A DNA stretch of 64,000 nucleotides from Clusia tigrina (Eukaryota > Arthropoda > Insecta > Diptera > Clusiidae), in the NCBI GenBank assembly GCA_920105625.2, contig OV050030.1, positions 184,392,315-184,456,314 on the forward strand, given 5' to 3'. The notes below the pieces were generated by a model, which saw only the letters and a list, made by a program, of their open reading frames with translations, was not told where the DNA came from and did no database searches. Shown piece after piece: positions 1-15,321 of this stretch. Position numbers and translations under genes: made by a program. Position 1 is the stretch's first letter. Each line of letters opens with the position of its first letter.

Positions 1-2039
<2,039 letters not shown>

Positions 2040-2053
2040 GAAAGAGGGGAGGG
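2040..2053 (+). other. Polypurine tract of an LTR element
   Basis: The sequence aaagaggggaggga lies directly before a TGTTGTGAG LTR start. This is the usual layout of a plus-strand priming site next to a 3' LTR. Confidence 0.65.
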
Positions 2054-2490
2054 ATGTTGTGAGTTAGAACCAAGCTACCTACGAGTAGGTGACTCACAGT
2101 ATCGAATCCTAATAGATGCCACACTCTGTGGGATTAGCATGTGCTAAAAGTTATTTAAGAATAGTACATACTTTTAGGGTCCAAGTATTTTAATTTAATA
2201 TGATATGTGTAATGTTATTATGTAAGATTTTAGGGTATTACAGTTCCGCAGTCGATTCGACGAGGGCAGCGTAATGCACCGTCGATACTCTCATAGTAGG
2301 TCAGTTGGCTTGACCAACTGACACCAATTAGCAGGTGCGGAACTGGAACACCAGAAAGGTCAGTTCACAGACTGAGATGAGTGTTAAGAAATAGTATATA
2401 AGAATTAGTATTTGTAAGAAATAAAGGCTTGTGATTTAAAAACTAAAAGTATAATGTGTTGATTTTTTCAAAGAGTGGTTTTCAGCCACA
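2054..2490 (+). repeat. 3' LTR of an unidentified retrotransposon
   Basis: Starts TGTTGTGAG right after the polypurine tract. It has an AATAAA signal near 2421 and plausibly ends at ...ccaca near 2490. The first 50 bp contain complementary arms (gtgagt/actcac and cctac/gtagg) that could fold. No second copy of this LTR is in the window, so the right edge is approximate and no TSD could be checked. Confidence 0.5.
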
Positions 2491-2779
2491 CGCGCACAGC
2501 AGAAGGACGTCCCCCGTCAACCAAACACGGACCCCAACAGGCTTTAGCATATTTTCAACATTCTGCCCAGCGATTATCCTTGGGAGAGAATCATCTAACA
2601 AGTTGTTCCATGAGTACAGGTTCCCTTGCATGTAATTGTAGACGACTAAATAGGTTATGGAGGGGTCTGTAAATAGAGGTTTACAAATGCAAATTTATAT
2701 GTAAGTGTATGGTTATTATGTGCTTCATTGTGACAAACTGGCAAAGAGCATAGTTTCGTAGTGGCTCTCTTGTTCACGA

Positions 2780-3920
2780 CGGTTTGAGTATTCTTAGGGG
2801 CTACCCGAACTAATCCATCCTGCGTGTGTTTTTATGATCCGTCCAATTGACCAGAGATTACATGCCAACCTTTGATGAGCCCGGTAATGCAAATTAGGTC
2901 TTGCACGTGGCGACATAGGTCTTCTTTGGAAGCGTGACATATACTCCTGGCTCCAGCGATGTCAAAAATGTTGAATTAGCATTTGACAGTTTTTCCAACG
3001 TTCCAAAGGGTTGATCCGATCGAATTATAGTATTGGTGGTGCTAGCAGCGAATCGCCAGTTAAGAAATGTCCCGGTGTTAAAACCAATAAGACTTCTGGA
3101 TCATTTGAGAGTGGGGATAGGGGCCTAGAATTTAGGCACGATTCGATTTGAGTTAAGATCGTTCTTCAAACATCAATGGAGTTTCTCCGATTATTTTCTT
3201 GAAGTGGTACTTCATAGATTTTACACCAGCTTCCCACAACCCTCCAAAGTCAGGTGCATAGGATGGTATGAAATGCCATTGAATTTGTTGTTCCGCCAAA
3301 AACTTTTGATCCGTTGCAATTTTCGATGGGACCTACGAAATTTGTGGCGCAGTCACTGAAAATGTCCTTACATAACCCTCATCTCCCGATAAATCGCTTC
3401 AGTGCACCTAGAAAGGCATCAGTGGAAGAATCGCCGACCGGTTCGAGGTGGACCGCCTTACAAACAAAGCTATATATATACCTTATTTGAGACTCGACAA
3501 CGATCTTTAGATGGCAGCATTATTATTGGACCTGCATAATTGACCCCAACTGCGGAGAGCGCCCGAGCTAGGCGAACATATATATAGCATGGGATGCACC
3601 AGTGAATAACTGAGCGTGTCACATTCCGTCCATTAATGATCCAAAAATGCTTTCTCAAATGATACAGAGTCAAACCCGTCCCCCCATGTATGAATTAAGG
3701 GTTCATTTTGATCATAAAATGGGTTCCATGGCAGGAGGTACTGTCCTCCGGAATAAAATAATTATATGAGAGAGCCTTCCATTCAGTTGGAAAGGTGGCG
3801 CCTTGTACTAGACGGATTATACTTATGAAGCTGTTGTGGTATTCGTCACCGTTGCTGGCATTGTCGATGGCATTTGAGTACGAATCGATGATAGTACGCT
3901 ATAAATCGGAAGAGACAAAA
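2780..3920 (-). pseudogene. BEL/Pao pol fragment (pre-integrase and integrase)
   Basis: Read on the minus strand, 3470-3673 encodes a frame with WIINGRNVTRSVIHWCIPC and a VNYAGPI core. These match the zinc-binding arm and the first catalytic Asp region of a BEL/Pao integrase. Around 3190-3260 the minus strand gives a GGLWEAGVKS-type segment, the region of the catalytic Glu. At 3740-3900 there is similarity to the linker between RNase H and integrase. Frameshifts and stops break it throughout and no LTR is attached, so it is a dead fragment. The assignment rests on motifs recognised by eye. Confidence 0.75.
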
Positions 3921-3931
3921 TAGAAATATAA

Positions 3932-3935
<4 letters not shown>

Positions 3936-4022
<87 letters not shown>
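3936..4022. repeat. (TA)n microsatellite, left of mariner
   Basis: Pure TA array ending at the left end of the mariner copy. With the array at 4962-5064 it looks like one tract split by the insertion. Confidence 0.97.
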
Positions 4023-5409
<1,387 letters not shown>

Positions 5410-5865
5410 CGGATGTCTTAGCACTAATGCATTCTACAATCGATTCTAGTGCTTGGTAGTGCAGGGGATTCCAGTGTCCTAGCACCATCCCATTCTACAA
5501 GCGATTCTCGTGCTTGGTAGAGTAGGGGGTTCCGGTGTCTTAGCACCAACCAATTCTACAAGCGATTATCTTGCTTGGTAGTACAGGGGTTCGGGATCCT
5601 TAGTGCCAACTCATTCTACATGCGATTCTCGTTCTTGGTAGTGCAGGGGGTTGGGGTGTCTTAGCACTAACCCATTCTACAAACGATTCTAGTGCTTGGT
5701 AGTGCAGGAGGTTCCGCTGTCTTACCACCAGACCATTCTACAAGCAATTATCGTTCCTTGTAGTGCAGGAGGTTCGGGTGTCTTGTCACCAGCCCAATCT
5801 ATAACATATTCAGTCATGTAGTGCAAGGGTTCGCGTGTCTTAGCACCGGCCCATTCTACAACGAC
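5410..5865 (+). repeat. ~60-bp minisatellite, about 7.5 units
   Basis: Degenerate tandem repeats with a period of 60-61 bp. Each unit carries cattctacaagcgattct, then gcttggtagtgcaggggg, then ggtgtcttagcacc. The last piece has complementary arms ggtg/cacc, so each unit could fold into a small hairpin. Units differ by several substitutions, so the array is old. It lies about 110 bp upstream of the gag start of a decayed BEL element, the place where the intact relative at 39.6-40.9 kb also has a repeat-rich leader. Confidence 0.9.
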
Positions 5866-5972
5866 TAAATCTATCTTTTCTGAAAAAATACATATCCCCT
5901 GGCTCTGAACTTAGGATCAACCATCGGTTGCTCTCCTCAGTTTCCACCCGCTAGCAATCATTGAGCTTCTGT

Positions 5973-7940
5973 ACAGAACCAAAATAACCATGGTCGTCTC
6001 GCTCATAGATGCAGTAGACAAGATAACGGTGTTGGCGACAGACTGACAGCGACTACCGCTGAATTCCCATACTCTCCCGATGCTTCGCCTCGATCTGGTG
6101 GAGCTGGAAGTACAGTGTGCTATGCTGTGAGAAACGAAGATTGCGGCGATGGAAGCAGCCAGCCAGAAGAAAGAAACACTGCCATCAATGAGTTGATCCA
6201 GCAACGTTACCCAGCTAGCTTCGCTACCTAAATGGGGTGTCATGCTTGAATTACAGGATTGACAGTCCTTGGCAGACACTCCAGCACCATCTCCAAATAA
6301 TTCTGCGACTCTATCGGCCTCATCTCATAGCATTCCTGTACCTCCATATGACATTTAAGCCTTCGACGGGGACTATACGATGTGAGCCACTTTCTGTGAC
6401 ATGTTTTCGGCTTTATACTTCCGGAATTCACGACTGGCGAATGTCGAACGGCTTTACCATCTCAAAACTAAGACCAGGGGGAAGCCCGATAGATTGTAGA
6501 CCAGGCTCCGTTAACTGACAGCGGTTTTGACCTGGCTTGGAGGAATCTCCCTGCCCGATACGAAAATCGGTGCATTCTGATCAATTGTCCCCTCAAGTCC
6601 CTATTTAATCTGCTTCCTATCTCCGTAGAGTGTGTGCTCGGATCTCAAGCGGTTGCAACGTGACGTCGGGAAGTGTATCACGGCGTTGCGGAAGTTAAAT
6701 GTGAATCTGGATAGTTGAGACCTTATTTTTATATATTGGAGGAACCATACTTTCTCTGTGGGAACAGTGATTTGATAATCATGCCTAATCAGCCTCCACG
6801 TGGGCTCCGTCGGAGGCTCACCCGAAACCATTCAGCAATAATCGAGTTCAGGCCCATCAGGTGAGGGCCAACCCAGAGGTTGTAACGACTCAAATTTCCG
6901 CCGGGGTAAGCTCGCCGGATAACCAGGTATCGTATACAGAAATATACCCAGAAGCCTCAAGGATCCTTGAAGCTTTCGTGGGTCCTTGAAAGTCCTTAGT
7001 TACAACAAGTTCTTGAATTATCCTTGGATATTATTTAGTCTTTCGACTTGATAATTTCTTTGCGTTATCTCTGATTTTATTTCCTGTGTAGCGAACTTTA
7101 CTATGTCCTGCCACGCACTTTTCAGAGCTGAGGTAAAACTCAGCGGCTTTCAGGGTCGTATAGAGAAATTATTAATAAAAAATCTTGCGAGTTAAATTTG
7201 CTCGGTGTATTTATTTAGAATACCGATTGTGGAGTGTTTTCTATATTTCAGCTCTCTATTCTTGCAATGACCCCCTCACTACTGCGCGTTTAATCGACTT
7301 TATAGCTTTTTATCGCCTACTTCTTTCTTTTTCAAATTTGGAGCAAGTAAAAGGTTTGTGTGAGTGAAATTTGTCAGTGGACAAATTTCATCATCACAAA
7401 GTATGCAAGATTCGTTCCCAGCACCCCCATCCCATTCACAATTGTCCTACCTTCATTAACGCTACTGTACAGGAACGATGGGAATGGGTGCATCGATATC
7501 ACCTATGTTTGAAAGTCGACCATCGCTCTACAAATTGGTCGAGTCGATATTCATGCTTTTCATGCCAAGCACGACATCACACCTTGCTTCACAGTGAGTC
7601 GCGGCCGGACCAAGGTGCCACCACGGACCCCGCCGCCACGAGGCAGAAGACGACCGAACAGACCTAATACCGCCACCACGCATCTTCAACCTGTCACACC
7701 ATGCTGCACAAGTGGTGCCTGCATTAGTCCAGGGACGATCCGATCCATGTCAAGCCCGAGGTCTACTACCCAAACGAGTTCTGCTTGGAACCGCCATCAT
7801 TCGTATCTGGTTCCAGGGAGTCAATTACATGGCCCGATCGTTGATCGACACTAGTTCGGAAAGGTCATTTATTTCCGACTGGTTACAACGATGCTTGCGA
7901 CTCCCTACGCGCACCGCGCATGTCCAGCTTTTTATGTGAG
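5973..7940 (+). pseudogene. BEL gag and protease remnant
   Basis: The ATG at about 5991 opens a SLIDAVDK segment matching the Gag start of the intact copy at 40942. Similarity continues in shifting frames to about 6850, then resumes at 7399 with the nucleocapsid zinc knuckles (HLCLKVDHRSTN..., CFSCQARHHTLLH). In the first knuckle pair some cysteines are lost. At about 7825-7930 the protease region reads SLIDTSSERSFISDWLQRC, so the catalytic triad is Asp-Thr-Ser rather than Asp-Thr/Ser-Gly. The reading frame is broken by an insertion at about 6868-7398. Dead. Confidence 0.85.
6868..7398. mobile_element. ~520-bp insertion in the BEL relic, possible solo LTR
   Basis: Alignment by eye with the intact copy puts this block exactly between gag (...cccatcaggt) and the zinc knuckles (aagtatgcaagatt...). 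It has no counterpart in the intact element. A TGTAACGACTC start near 6879 and an ...ACA end near 7383 would suit a solo LTR, but I could not confirm a target-site duplication and no other copy is in the window. Confidence 0.45.
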
Positions 7941-8029
7941 ACAATATTCGGATGGATCCTCGATGGACCCATACCCGAGATCTTGCTATACTCTTGTTGG
8001 TCTAGGGTGAAAATTGACCCTGGCCGGGT

Positions 8030-10800
8030 CAAGGGAAGTTGAAGAGACTCCAAAAGAGACGAAGCTGTCCACCGGGGACAAGGCATGTCGTGATCTCTAC
8101 ATACGATCTACCAACCGAGACCCTTCCGATCGGTATGTTGTAGAATTACCTTTTAAACCAGGATATAGCCCTGCAAATTTACTAGGGTCTTCCTGACACA
8201 TTGCGCTCAAGCAGTTTGAAACAAACAAGGCTAGACTGTCACGCAACCCTGAATAGAATTTCTAATACGATTCAGTAACTCTGGAGTATTTGGATCTTGA
8301 CCACATGATCGAAGACCGTACACCTCATACGGTCACGGTAGATTATTACTATCTCCACATCACGGGGTGGTCAAGCAGAAAGTACATCTACCAAACTTCG
8401 GGTAGTATTCAATGCCTCCAGCCGACCACGAACACCCTAAGTCGAAGCGACATTCTGTACACCGGATCTACTTTGCAAGTTGTTGGTGGCTAATGTTTAA
8501 ATTCGATTTTAATGGAGACCTAAAAAAAATTTACCGCTAGATTAAGGTGTCACCTAACCACACTCCATTTTCACGCTTGATGTTCCGAGACTTGGTTAGG
8601 ACGCTTGAACAGTTAGCCACCGACGTCGCCGCGCGGGCACTACGCAAATGCATGTATGTGGATGACGCGTTGGCCAGCACTCATGATGTCGATATCGCAA
8701 TACGAACAAAGGACGAATTGCTCCATGCACTCAATTCCTCAGGCTTTTCTATGGGAATATGGACTGCTAACACCGAAGCTATTCTGTCTTCTTTACCGGC
8801 GGATCACTTACTATGGGAGGATTTCTTGAAACTGAATGAAGCCAAATTGATGAAACGGTAAGTCGGACTATTTCTCTTTTCACCCACACCCCTCCTTTGC
8901 AATCCCCAAATCACCAAACGAAAGGTAGCTCAAATTTTTGATTCCGCCGGGGGGTTGGCTCCGATAGTAGTTAAGGCCAAAATACTGATGCAGCAAATAT
9001 GGGTCGACAAGGCCGACTGGGATGACCCATTGACCGTGGCTTCCTCCAAGCATTGGGATGAGTTCTTAAGCAAGTACGACGATATAGCGCGAATCAATAT
9101 CCCTCGCTGGGTGGGCTCGGCACAGAAGCTGAGATTATATTCCATGCATACTGTGATGCCTCTCAAGCGGCGTACACTACAGAAATCTCACCTGCTGGTA
9201 GCCAAATCGCTCGTCGCCCCATTGAAAACTTTCTCCTTGCCCCGACTAGATATTTGTGGAGCAGTGCTCCTGCTAGTTGGTGGCGCCATTGAAGTCACAA
9301 TTGGGTATTTCATGCGATAATGTGCTCTGCTGGACAGACTCGACAATTGTGCTGGAGTGGTATTAAAAATCCCCTCAGACCTGGAAAACGTTTGTACCTA
9401 ACCGAGTTATGATCGTATCTGAGAAGGCTGGAATAGAGGGTTGGGGTCACGTAACATCCGAGCATAATCCTGCAGATCTGGCTAGCCGGGGGCTGCCACC
9501 TGCAGCACTGGCTCAAAACTCCATATGGCTCAAAACTACATATGGTGGCACAAAACTCCACCCCGTTGAATTCACCAGCCCGAGTACTACGGAAGAGCAG
9601 CCACCTTTGTCCGTTCATTCCATACAGGTCACACAGTTCTCCACTATCCGCTGCAGAAATAAGCGCGGCCTCACTCCTTATAGTCACGCTAACACAGCGA
9701 ATGTACTTCACAAAGGAGTATGTTAGTCTACTGGATATGCAACCCATCCAAAACTGTAGCTCTCTCCTAACATTGAACCCCTATTTACACTTCGATGGTT
9801 CAATTCGAGTTAATGGACGTCTGGCTCACTCTGACCAAATACCATTTTCGGAACTATATCCCCAGTTCCTGCCTTATCATTTCACTCGGCTACTAATTGA
9901 ACGAGGGAAACCAGTTGATTCTTCGGTTACTGAGAACCTCGGGCTAAGGTCCTGATTAAAGGCACCGTGTAAAACCTGCTTAGTTGAGAAGAAACGCGGA
10001 CTTACCCAAATAATGGCTACCTTAACTTCAGAGCGAATCACCTTGTCTCGGGCGTTCAGTACAGGGCCTTTCGAAATAGCATTCCAAGGGCGGGGAAGTA
10101 GGATAACAAAGGGCTATGTGTGCGTCTTTGTATGCTTTACTACCAAAGCAGTAAATCATCGTTTCGTTGGTCGAAATTTTGTAGGAGCGTAAGTTCGCGA
10201 GAGCATTCCAGGAGATCAAAGAGCAGGTAATTGCTCAGCAGTAGTTTCATTAGATGTGATGGCGCTTTATCCCACCAAACGCACAATATATGGGTAGGTT
10301 ATGGGAGGCAGAAGTGAAGAGCGCTAAACATCATTTAATGCAAATTGGTGGCCAGCTCAGCTATACATACGAGGAACTTGTCACTATACTAGCTGGCGTC
10401 GAGGCAAGCTCACACCGTATTAGTTCGCTGAGTGACGAGCCCAACGATCTCCAGCCCTTGACGCCAGGGCATCTTCTAGTGGGGGCCCGCCTCTGTCACT
10501 GACAGTACCGGATAAAGCGACCCATTTTCTTTCAGTTCTTAACCGATGTCGAAGACTCCAGGACATTGTCCGATAGAAGAGCGAGTACCTTCTGGTGTGC
10601 CATCGACGGTCCAAATGGCAAACAATGGAAAAGAACAGAGACCGGCGACTTAGTGGCGCTGCAAGATGACCACCTATCCCCAATGAATGGTGCCTGGGGA
10701 GGATTTCTGAAGTCCACCCGGATTCGGATGGTAACGTTAGGAGCGCGAAAGTGCGGACCGCACGTGGAGTCGTCACGAGGTCCATCACCAAGAGGTAACT
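8030..10800 (+). pseudogene. BEL pol remnant (RT, RNase H, integrase)
   Basis: Fragments in several frames follow the intact copy. There is a pre-RT segment (8030-8480) and an RT palm with an intact YVDD (MYVDDALASTHD, about 8653-8690) but lacking the ~30 residues before it. The RNase H region (8940-9540) includes EHNPADLASRG, and the linker to integrase is at 9730-9900. The zinc-binding arm reads CKTCLVEKKRG (about 9970), and an integrase end resembling MGRLWEAEVKSAKHH (10290) keeps the Glu region. The C-terminal DNA-binding-like domain runs to about 10800. Multiple stops and deletions make it non-coding. Confidence 0.87.
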
Positions 10801-11044
10801 ACATTATTCCGTAGTTTCTGGTACTCCCTGGTTTACTGATCTATTAAAAAACCCAATAGCTCTACTAGTCCCTAACTGTTGTAAACATTCTGTAGCTATA
10901 GCGTGGGTACCCCACTTTTGAGATTCGAATATCTTTCAGTACCTCTTAGCCCTCATTAGAACTTTTAATAGCTGCCCGTATAGAAGTTGAAACCTTTAAG
11001 GACCGTAGTGTAGTCAATGCTTACTCTGATTGTCCCGTTCTCAC

Positions 11045-11061
11045 CGTCTTTCTTTTTTCAG
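11045..11061 (+). promoter_or_regulatory. Splice-acceptor-like site before the relic's 3' ORF
   Basis: The sequence cgtctttcttttttcag is a strong polypyrimidine-AG signal. It lies between the end of pol and the zinc-knuckle ORF, the same relative position as the acceptor-like site ending at 46489 in the intact copy. Whether it is used is not shown. Confidence 0.5.
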
Positions 11062-11072
11062 ACTAAACCATC

Positions 11073-11450
11073 TTGCTGCGCAGACTTGAGGGGCAGGAGA
11101 TATATCGGCATCTATGGACCAGTGCTCCCGTCACCAGCGACCCTTATGCGACCCCGACCACCAAGAACATAATTGGCACCAATCACATTACACCAGATAT
11201 CATCGACACCTGCCATACTGCGCTCGAGACCAATGGCATCTGCCAGGAATCTTCGGCACCGGCCGCACCACCCCCGACGGATTCGGGATCTTGCAAATTT
11301 CGGCGGCTCTCCGCCAAAGAGAGGTACGACTTGGACGGGCTGGGGAAGCTGTGTTTCAAGTGCTTGCGTGTGAAACACTTCATCGATGGGTGCACCCAAC
11401 CACCGTGTGTCATCTACCGGCAGGCGCCCCATACCCTCCTACACCATTAA
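11073..11450 (+). pseudogene. 3' zinc-knuckle ORF of the BEL relic
   Basis: A 125-codon frame downstream of pol ends in KLCFKCLRVKHFIDGCTQPP and then ...HTLLH. This aligns with KLCFVCLGVKHFTHSCEQPG...HRLLH in the 3' ORF of the intact copy at 46460-47122, with the knuckle cysteines and histidine kept. The first knuckle, present in the intact copy, is not recognisable, and upstream sequence is in mixed frames. Survival of the best-conserved block in a divergent copy indicates that the ORF belongs to the element family. Confidence 0.7.
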
Positions 11451-11960
11451 TGGAATGTTTTCACGGGGTGGGGTCCGACCATACGTCGCGTCCCTCTTGC
11501 AATACTGCGGTGACAGGGTTGTATTTGGAAGGTAAAGTATCTGACTACATCCCTCTTGGGAGAGGTCTGCAGGATCCTGGCAGGTGCACCTCAAGCATCT
11601 CACAACCTCCACGTGGTGTTACCTGGGCAATGATATTTTATCAACCGATAAGTGTTAGCTGATGTGAGTAGGTGGAAATGCAAGATCGTTATATCTATCT
11701 TTGGCGGCGTCTTGTGCAGAATCTGTTTCCCATGTTGGGGGCGGCTGAAACGAAGTGGTGCATACTGAAAGCACTCCCTTAATCCGCGGTGTTACGCGCA
11801 CCGTGCCGTCGATCCTCTTTGCAGCGGAGGGATACGAATGCTGTATTTCAACGGAGCCTCCCCGATACCTGGTTGCCTCTCAGTGGAACTATGACCTTGC
11901 CACATTATCTGGGGCTATGATGTGGTGGATATATAAATCCCCTACATTCGTGGCAATCAA
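11451..11960. other. No gene seen; probable worn LTR and LINE 5' end
   Basis: The stretch starts where the relic's 3' LTR should lie (about 11519) and ends at the ORF1 start codon of the Jockey LINE. No repeat or coding signal fixes the boundary between the two. Confidence 0.4.
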
Positions 11961-12555
11961 ATGGAAAACACAAAATCAAATTTAAAAAAAAACACTAAAC
12001 ACCAAATCGTCGACGAAAACTTGGCATCTAAAATTAAAGCAGAAACAATTAATGGTAACGACCTTGGACAACTCAACTGTACAACGAATAATACTGCAGA
12101 TACATTAGGAGAACCGATAAGTAACTCCTCTTTATCTGCTATACCTTTAGGTATTGTACGCACCAGTACACATTCACTGAGCAACTATTTTAAATATGAC
12201 ACGAGCAAAAATAAACTGCAAACCGGTATCGATTGTTACATCACAGTCCCAAAAAGGCTGAGAAGCCCGAAATCAATATTGCCGGAAATAAAAAAAAAAT
12301 TTGCTGGTACGGATATTGTCAATTCAAACCGTTTTGAACTCTTTACTGATAAAGGTGAAGAGCCAGTAAAACCGGTAAAGAATGCGAAACCTCCTCCAAT
12401 ATATTTGAGAGAACAAAATTCAACCTCCTTAGTCAGGCGCCTGGAAGTCCTTGTAGGTAGAGGACAATTTCATGTTATTCCTCTGTTAAAAGGGACCATA
12501 CATGAGACCAAGATTCAAATTTATGAAGAAGGCAATTTTCGTAAATTGAAAAAAG
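11961..12555 (+). pseudogene. Jockey LINE ORF1, 5' part
   Basis: An open frame from ATG at 11961 encodes a Lys/Asn-rich N-terminus, then NRFELFTDKGEEPVKPVKNA and a PPPIYLREQN segment. These precede the nucleic-acid-binding domain of Jockey-clade ORF1 proteins. The frame stops only because an LTR element was inserted after 12555. If that insert and one copy of its AAAG duplication are ignored, the frame continues without a shift at 17128. Neither of the two pieces shows an internal stop, unlike ORF2. Confidence 0.85.
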
Positions 12556-13258
12556 TGTAGGGGTGATATACGTGTGTAGATGAGGGTTGATTCAACATCA
12601 GCTGCGTTGGCCTTGCAAGATCGGCTTACGCATCGATTGCAGATTTCACACAACGTATGAATGCAATTTATATACAGAAACCTAGTGCGAAGCGGAATGT
12701 CGCCCTCAGCAGAGTTTTTGACCGGCAGAGTGTGCCGTTGGCCAAGCTATTGTTTGTGCTGTTCTGTAACTATGCCTAGTCCAGAGCACGAGAGAAGAAA
12801 TAAGAAATCTAATGCAGGATTGCAGTTTTAGAAGTTCAGATTAATTCTGGTTTATTTGGTGGCTCGCTGGCCTTTTTATATTATTCAATTCTTATTGTTT
12901 TCTTATTCTAACTAATATAAAATGTATCTATCTTATTTACACTAGTTACAAATCATATTCCCGAAATTTATCTCAAGTATCGGATTACCGATATTATTCA
13001 TTGACGAATCATCGTCTTTGTTTATGTTAATTATTTTGAGTGCAAGTACAGGGCTAAAAGTCACTGCACTGTCTAACATGCATGCGCTGCAATATATGCA
13101 GTGTGCGTTATTTCACCCCCAAAACGCTGGCCTAGCGTATTTGGACATTGAGTGCAATTGCGCACGCTGCGCTATTGTCAGTTTGTTTGCATATGCGACT
13201 TGCTGCTGTGCTTATGACGATGTGTGGTCGTCAGTGTACACTTGTATGGTACACTACA
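12556..13258 (-). repeat. 3' LTR of the non-autonomous gypsy-type element
   Basis: The 703-bp LTR pairs with 16421-17123 (three mismatches seen). Open frames inside it (for example 13018 onward on the plus strand) recur in the partner LTR and are shadows of repeat sequence, not genes. Confidence 0.95.
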
Positions 13259-13269
13259 CCCTCACCCTT
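13259..13269 (-). other. Polypurine tract
   Basis: On the minus strand AAGGGTGAGGG directly abuts the TGTAGTGTACC start of the 3' LTR. Confidence 0.75.
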
Positions 13270-13526
13270 AAGAGAAAAATTAGGGGTGTTAGCAAATAAT
13301 TTTTCTGGAAATATGGTTTGCGTTATATTACAATTGTCTTATGTTAGATGATTTACATATTAATTGTTTCTTATTATTAATGTTACATAGTAGCGTTTCA
13401 AAATTACAAATTATGCAGTTTACATATTTTTATGATTATTAATTACATTGTTTTGCTTATATATTGTGATAGTTTTAATTATAAATCTTATTGTTTAAAT
13501 TACATTTTATGGTTTATAAATTTAAA

Positions 13527-13895
13527 TTACATTATTTTGGTTACCTTATGGTTTTCAATTATATAGTTGTAAGTGAAAGTGAAGTAAGGAATCCATTTAT
13601 CCCATTCGTCGTCGTTTGTCGATGTCAGTAGGAATTCATTCAAATCTCTGTGGTTGCGTTCTAATGAACCTATTGTTTCGTGCTGGTACGTTGTCGAAAA
13701 TTTCTGTTGTATTTTGAGCAGTGTACATATGTTTGCCATTAGCTCGTTTGTAAATTCTGTCCCGTTGTCAGATTTAAGAATTTTGAAGTGTCCGTATTTG
13801 AGTATAAACTGTTCAACTAATGTTTTGGCTGTTGTGAGTGCGTCTTTTGTTATCATTTGGTGTGCGATTACAAATTTTGTCAGCTCGCACTGCAT
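13527..13895 (-). pseudogene. Gypsy-type integrase core fragment
   Basis: A 122-codon minus-strand frame reads KYGHFKILKSDNGTEFTNEL and later TIGSLERNHRDLNEFL. These match the second catalytic Asp (SDNG) and the catalytic Glu (GSLERNH) of a Ty3/gypsy integrase. The first Asp and the zinc arm are missing upstream. It is a fragment within an element that otherwise lacks pol. Confidence 0.85.
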
Positions 13896-15048
13896 GGTCA
13901 GTTTTCATTTAAAATTTTAAGTGGTCCCACGGAGTCGATGAATATTACTTCAAAGCTGTTATTAGGGGTGTCTGTTATTGTAAGTGGTTTTTTTGTGTGT
14001 GTTGTTTGTTTGTGTCGTACACATAAGTCATAGTTCGTAATAAATTCTTTTACCACTTTATTCATATTTTTAAATATATATATCTGTTTTAATTTCTTTA
14101 TTTATTTTTTTTTTTTATCAGGATTTTTCTAACTGTTAAATGACCTCCATGTGGTGCATTATGATACTCATCTATCAGTTTATATTCATTTAAATTCTCT
14201 TTCTGGGGCGGCATATGTCATAATTTTTAATTTGAGGATTTTCATTCATTATTTTTATTTGCGGATTCATTTCTTTAAATTCTTCTTTGGCACATATTTT
14301 AAATATTTCATCATTGTTTGCTATATATATGTATTTAGCTTATTCATTATCTTTTCTTTCTTCGTTTTGGATATCAATTTCCTCAGAATCGAGTCTAGTC
14401 TCGCTGATTTATCATTGATTCCTGCATGCTTTATATCTTCATTATTCCTTCTTGATATCAGTTTCTTCAGTATCGAATCTTGTTTCGCTGATTTATCACT
14501 GTATCTTTTATTTATATTTGATGATAGCTTCTTCTGGTTCGAATCTTGATTCGCCGAATTATCGCTACATCCCACGTGGATTTCTTTATACCCAATTTTT
14601 CTTGTGCACTTTCTTTTCTTTCATTTGCCATTATTAATTCTTTTATTTCCTCTTATATTTGACGTCATTTATAGATGTGCAATCCCAAATTTTTGAAGTT
14701 GATCAGACTTCTGCCGAGATATACAGTTCTCTATTTCCTCTTTTAACTTTTCCGCTTTAGACATGCCCCTTGTAATTATTAGCGATTTTCATCAATATTT
14801 ATTGGTATCATATTCTTGAGTATGCTGGAGTTTAATGGTATTTTTGATAACGCGTCTTTGCTCGAATTCATTTTATCCTTTTTTTTTTATAGTATGTTAA
14901 AATCAAAATGGTTAGTTGCAACTATAAATTTTTAACCATATAAATTGTAAAGATTGCTTTTTAGTTACTGGTTTATCTAAGCATATTTTCAATTCAAAAC
15001 TTAAATATAAAATTGTTGTAAAATTGTTTTTACACTATTTCTTAAAAA
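13896..15048 (-). other. AT-rich interior of the gypsy-type element, no ORF
   Basis: This is where RNase H and the rest of integrase would lie in an autonomous relative. The sequence is T-rich on the plus strand with no recognisable coding. Three diverged ~80-bp direct repeats with ...tcgaatct(t)g(a)ttcgctgatttatc cores lie at about 14385-14565. Confidence 0.6.
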
Positions 15049-15321
15049 TTAAGTAAGTGGTCTTGATTGTTTGTCAAGTTCTATTTGGTGGAATGAACTG
15101 GTCATATCTGGAGTTGAAAACCATTTTGCTCCTCCTAGCTTGTCTAGAATGTCTTCTAGTTGAGTAAGTGGAAATTTGTCATTGATTATCTTGTTGCTCA
15201 GTTTTTTAAAGTCCATTACAAGTCTCTTTTTCTTTTTGTTATTAGTGTTCTTTTTGGGAACCAAAAGGAGTGGAGCATTGTATGGGCTGACTGAAGGTTC
15301 AATGATGTTTTCATGTAGCAT
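15049..15321 (-). pseudogene. Gypsy-type RT fragment
   Basis: The minus-strand frame reads IIEPSVSPYNAPLLLVPKK, then RLVMDFKKLSNKI and a TPDMTSSFHQIELD stretch. These are RT fingers and palm of a Ty3/gypsy element (normally DLxSGFHQI, here DMTSSFHQI). The active-site YxDD region is absent. It is a fragment only. Confidence 0.87.

Larger units (their letters stand above)
5940..11520 (+). mobile_element. Decayed BEL/Pao element, relative of the intact copy
   Basis: Gene order matches the intact element at 39069-47752: gag, zinc knuckles, protease, RT, RNase H, integrase, C-terminal domain, then a separate zinc-knuckle ORF. The copy is riddled with stops and frameshifts, has a ~520-bp insertion after gag, and lacks ~310 bp between protease and RT and smaller blocks in RT. 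A stretch tcttgcaatactgc at about 11490 matches the sequence just before the polypurine tract of the intact copy, so the 3' LTR should begin near 11519. Neither LTR could be delimited. Confidence 0.85.

Noticed and set aside
5410..5865. Possible CRISPR-like array
   Set aside because: Units are contiguous, ~60 bp, and diverge along their whole length; there are no conserved repeats with unique spacers, and the context is a eukaryotic transposon.
13018..13299. 93-codon frame repeated at 16883-17140
   Set aside because: Both copies lie in the two LTRs of one element, so the duplication reflects the LTRs and not a gene family.
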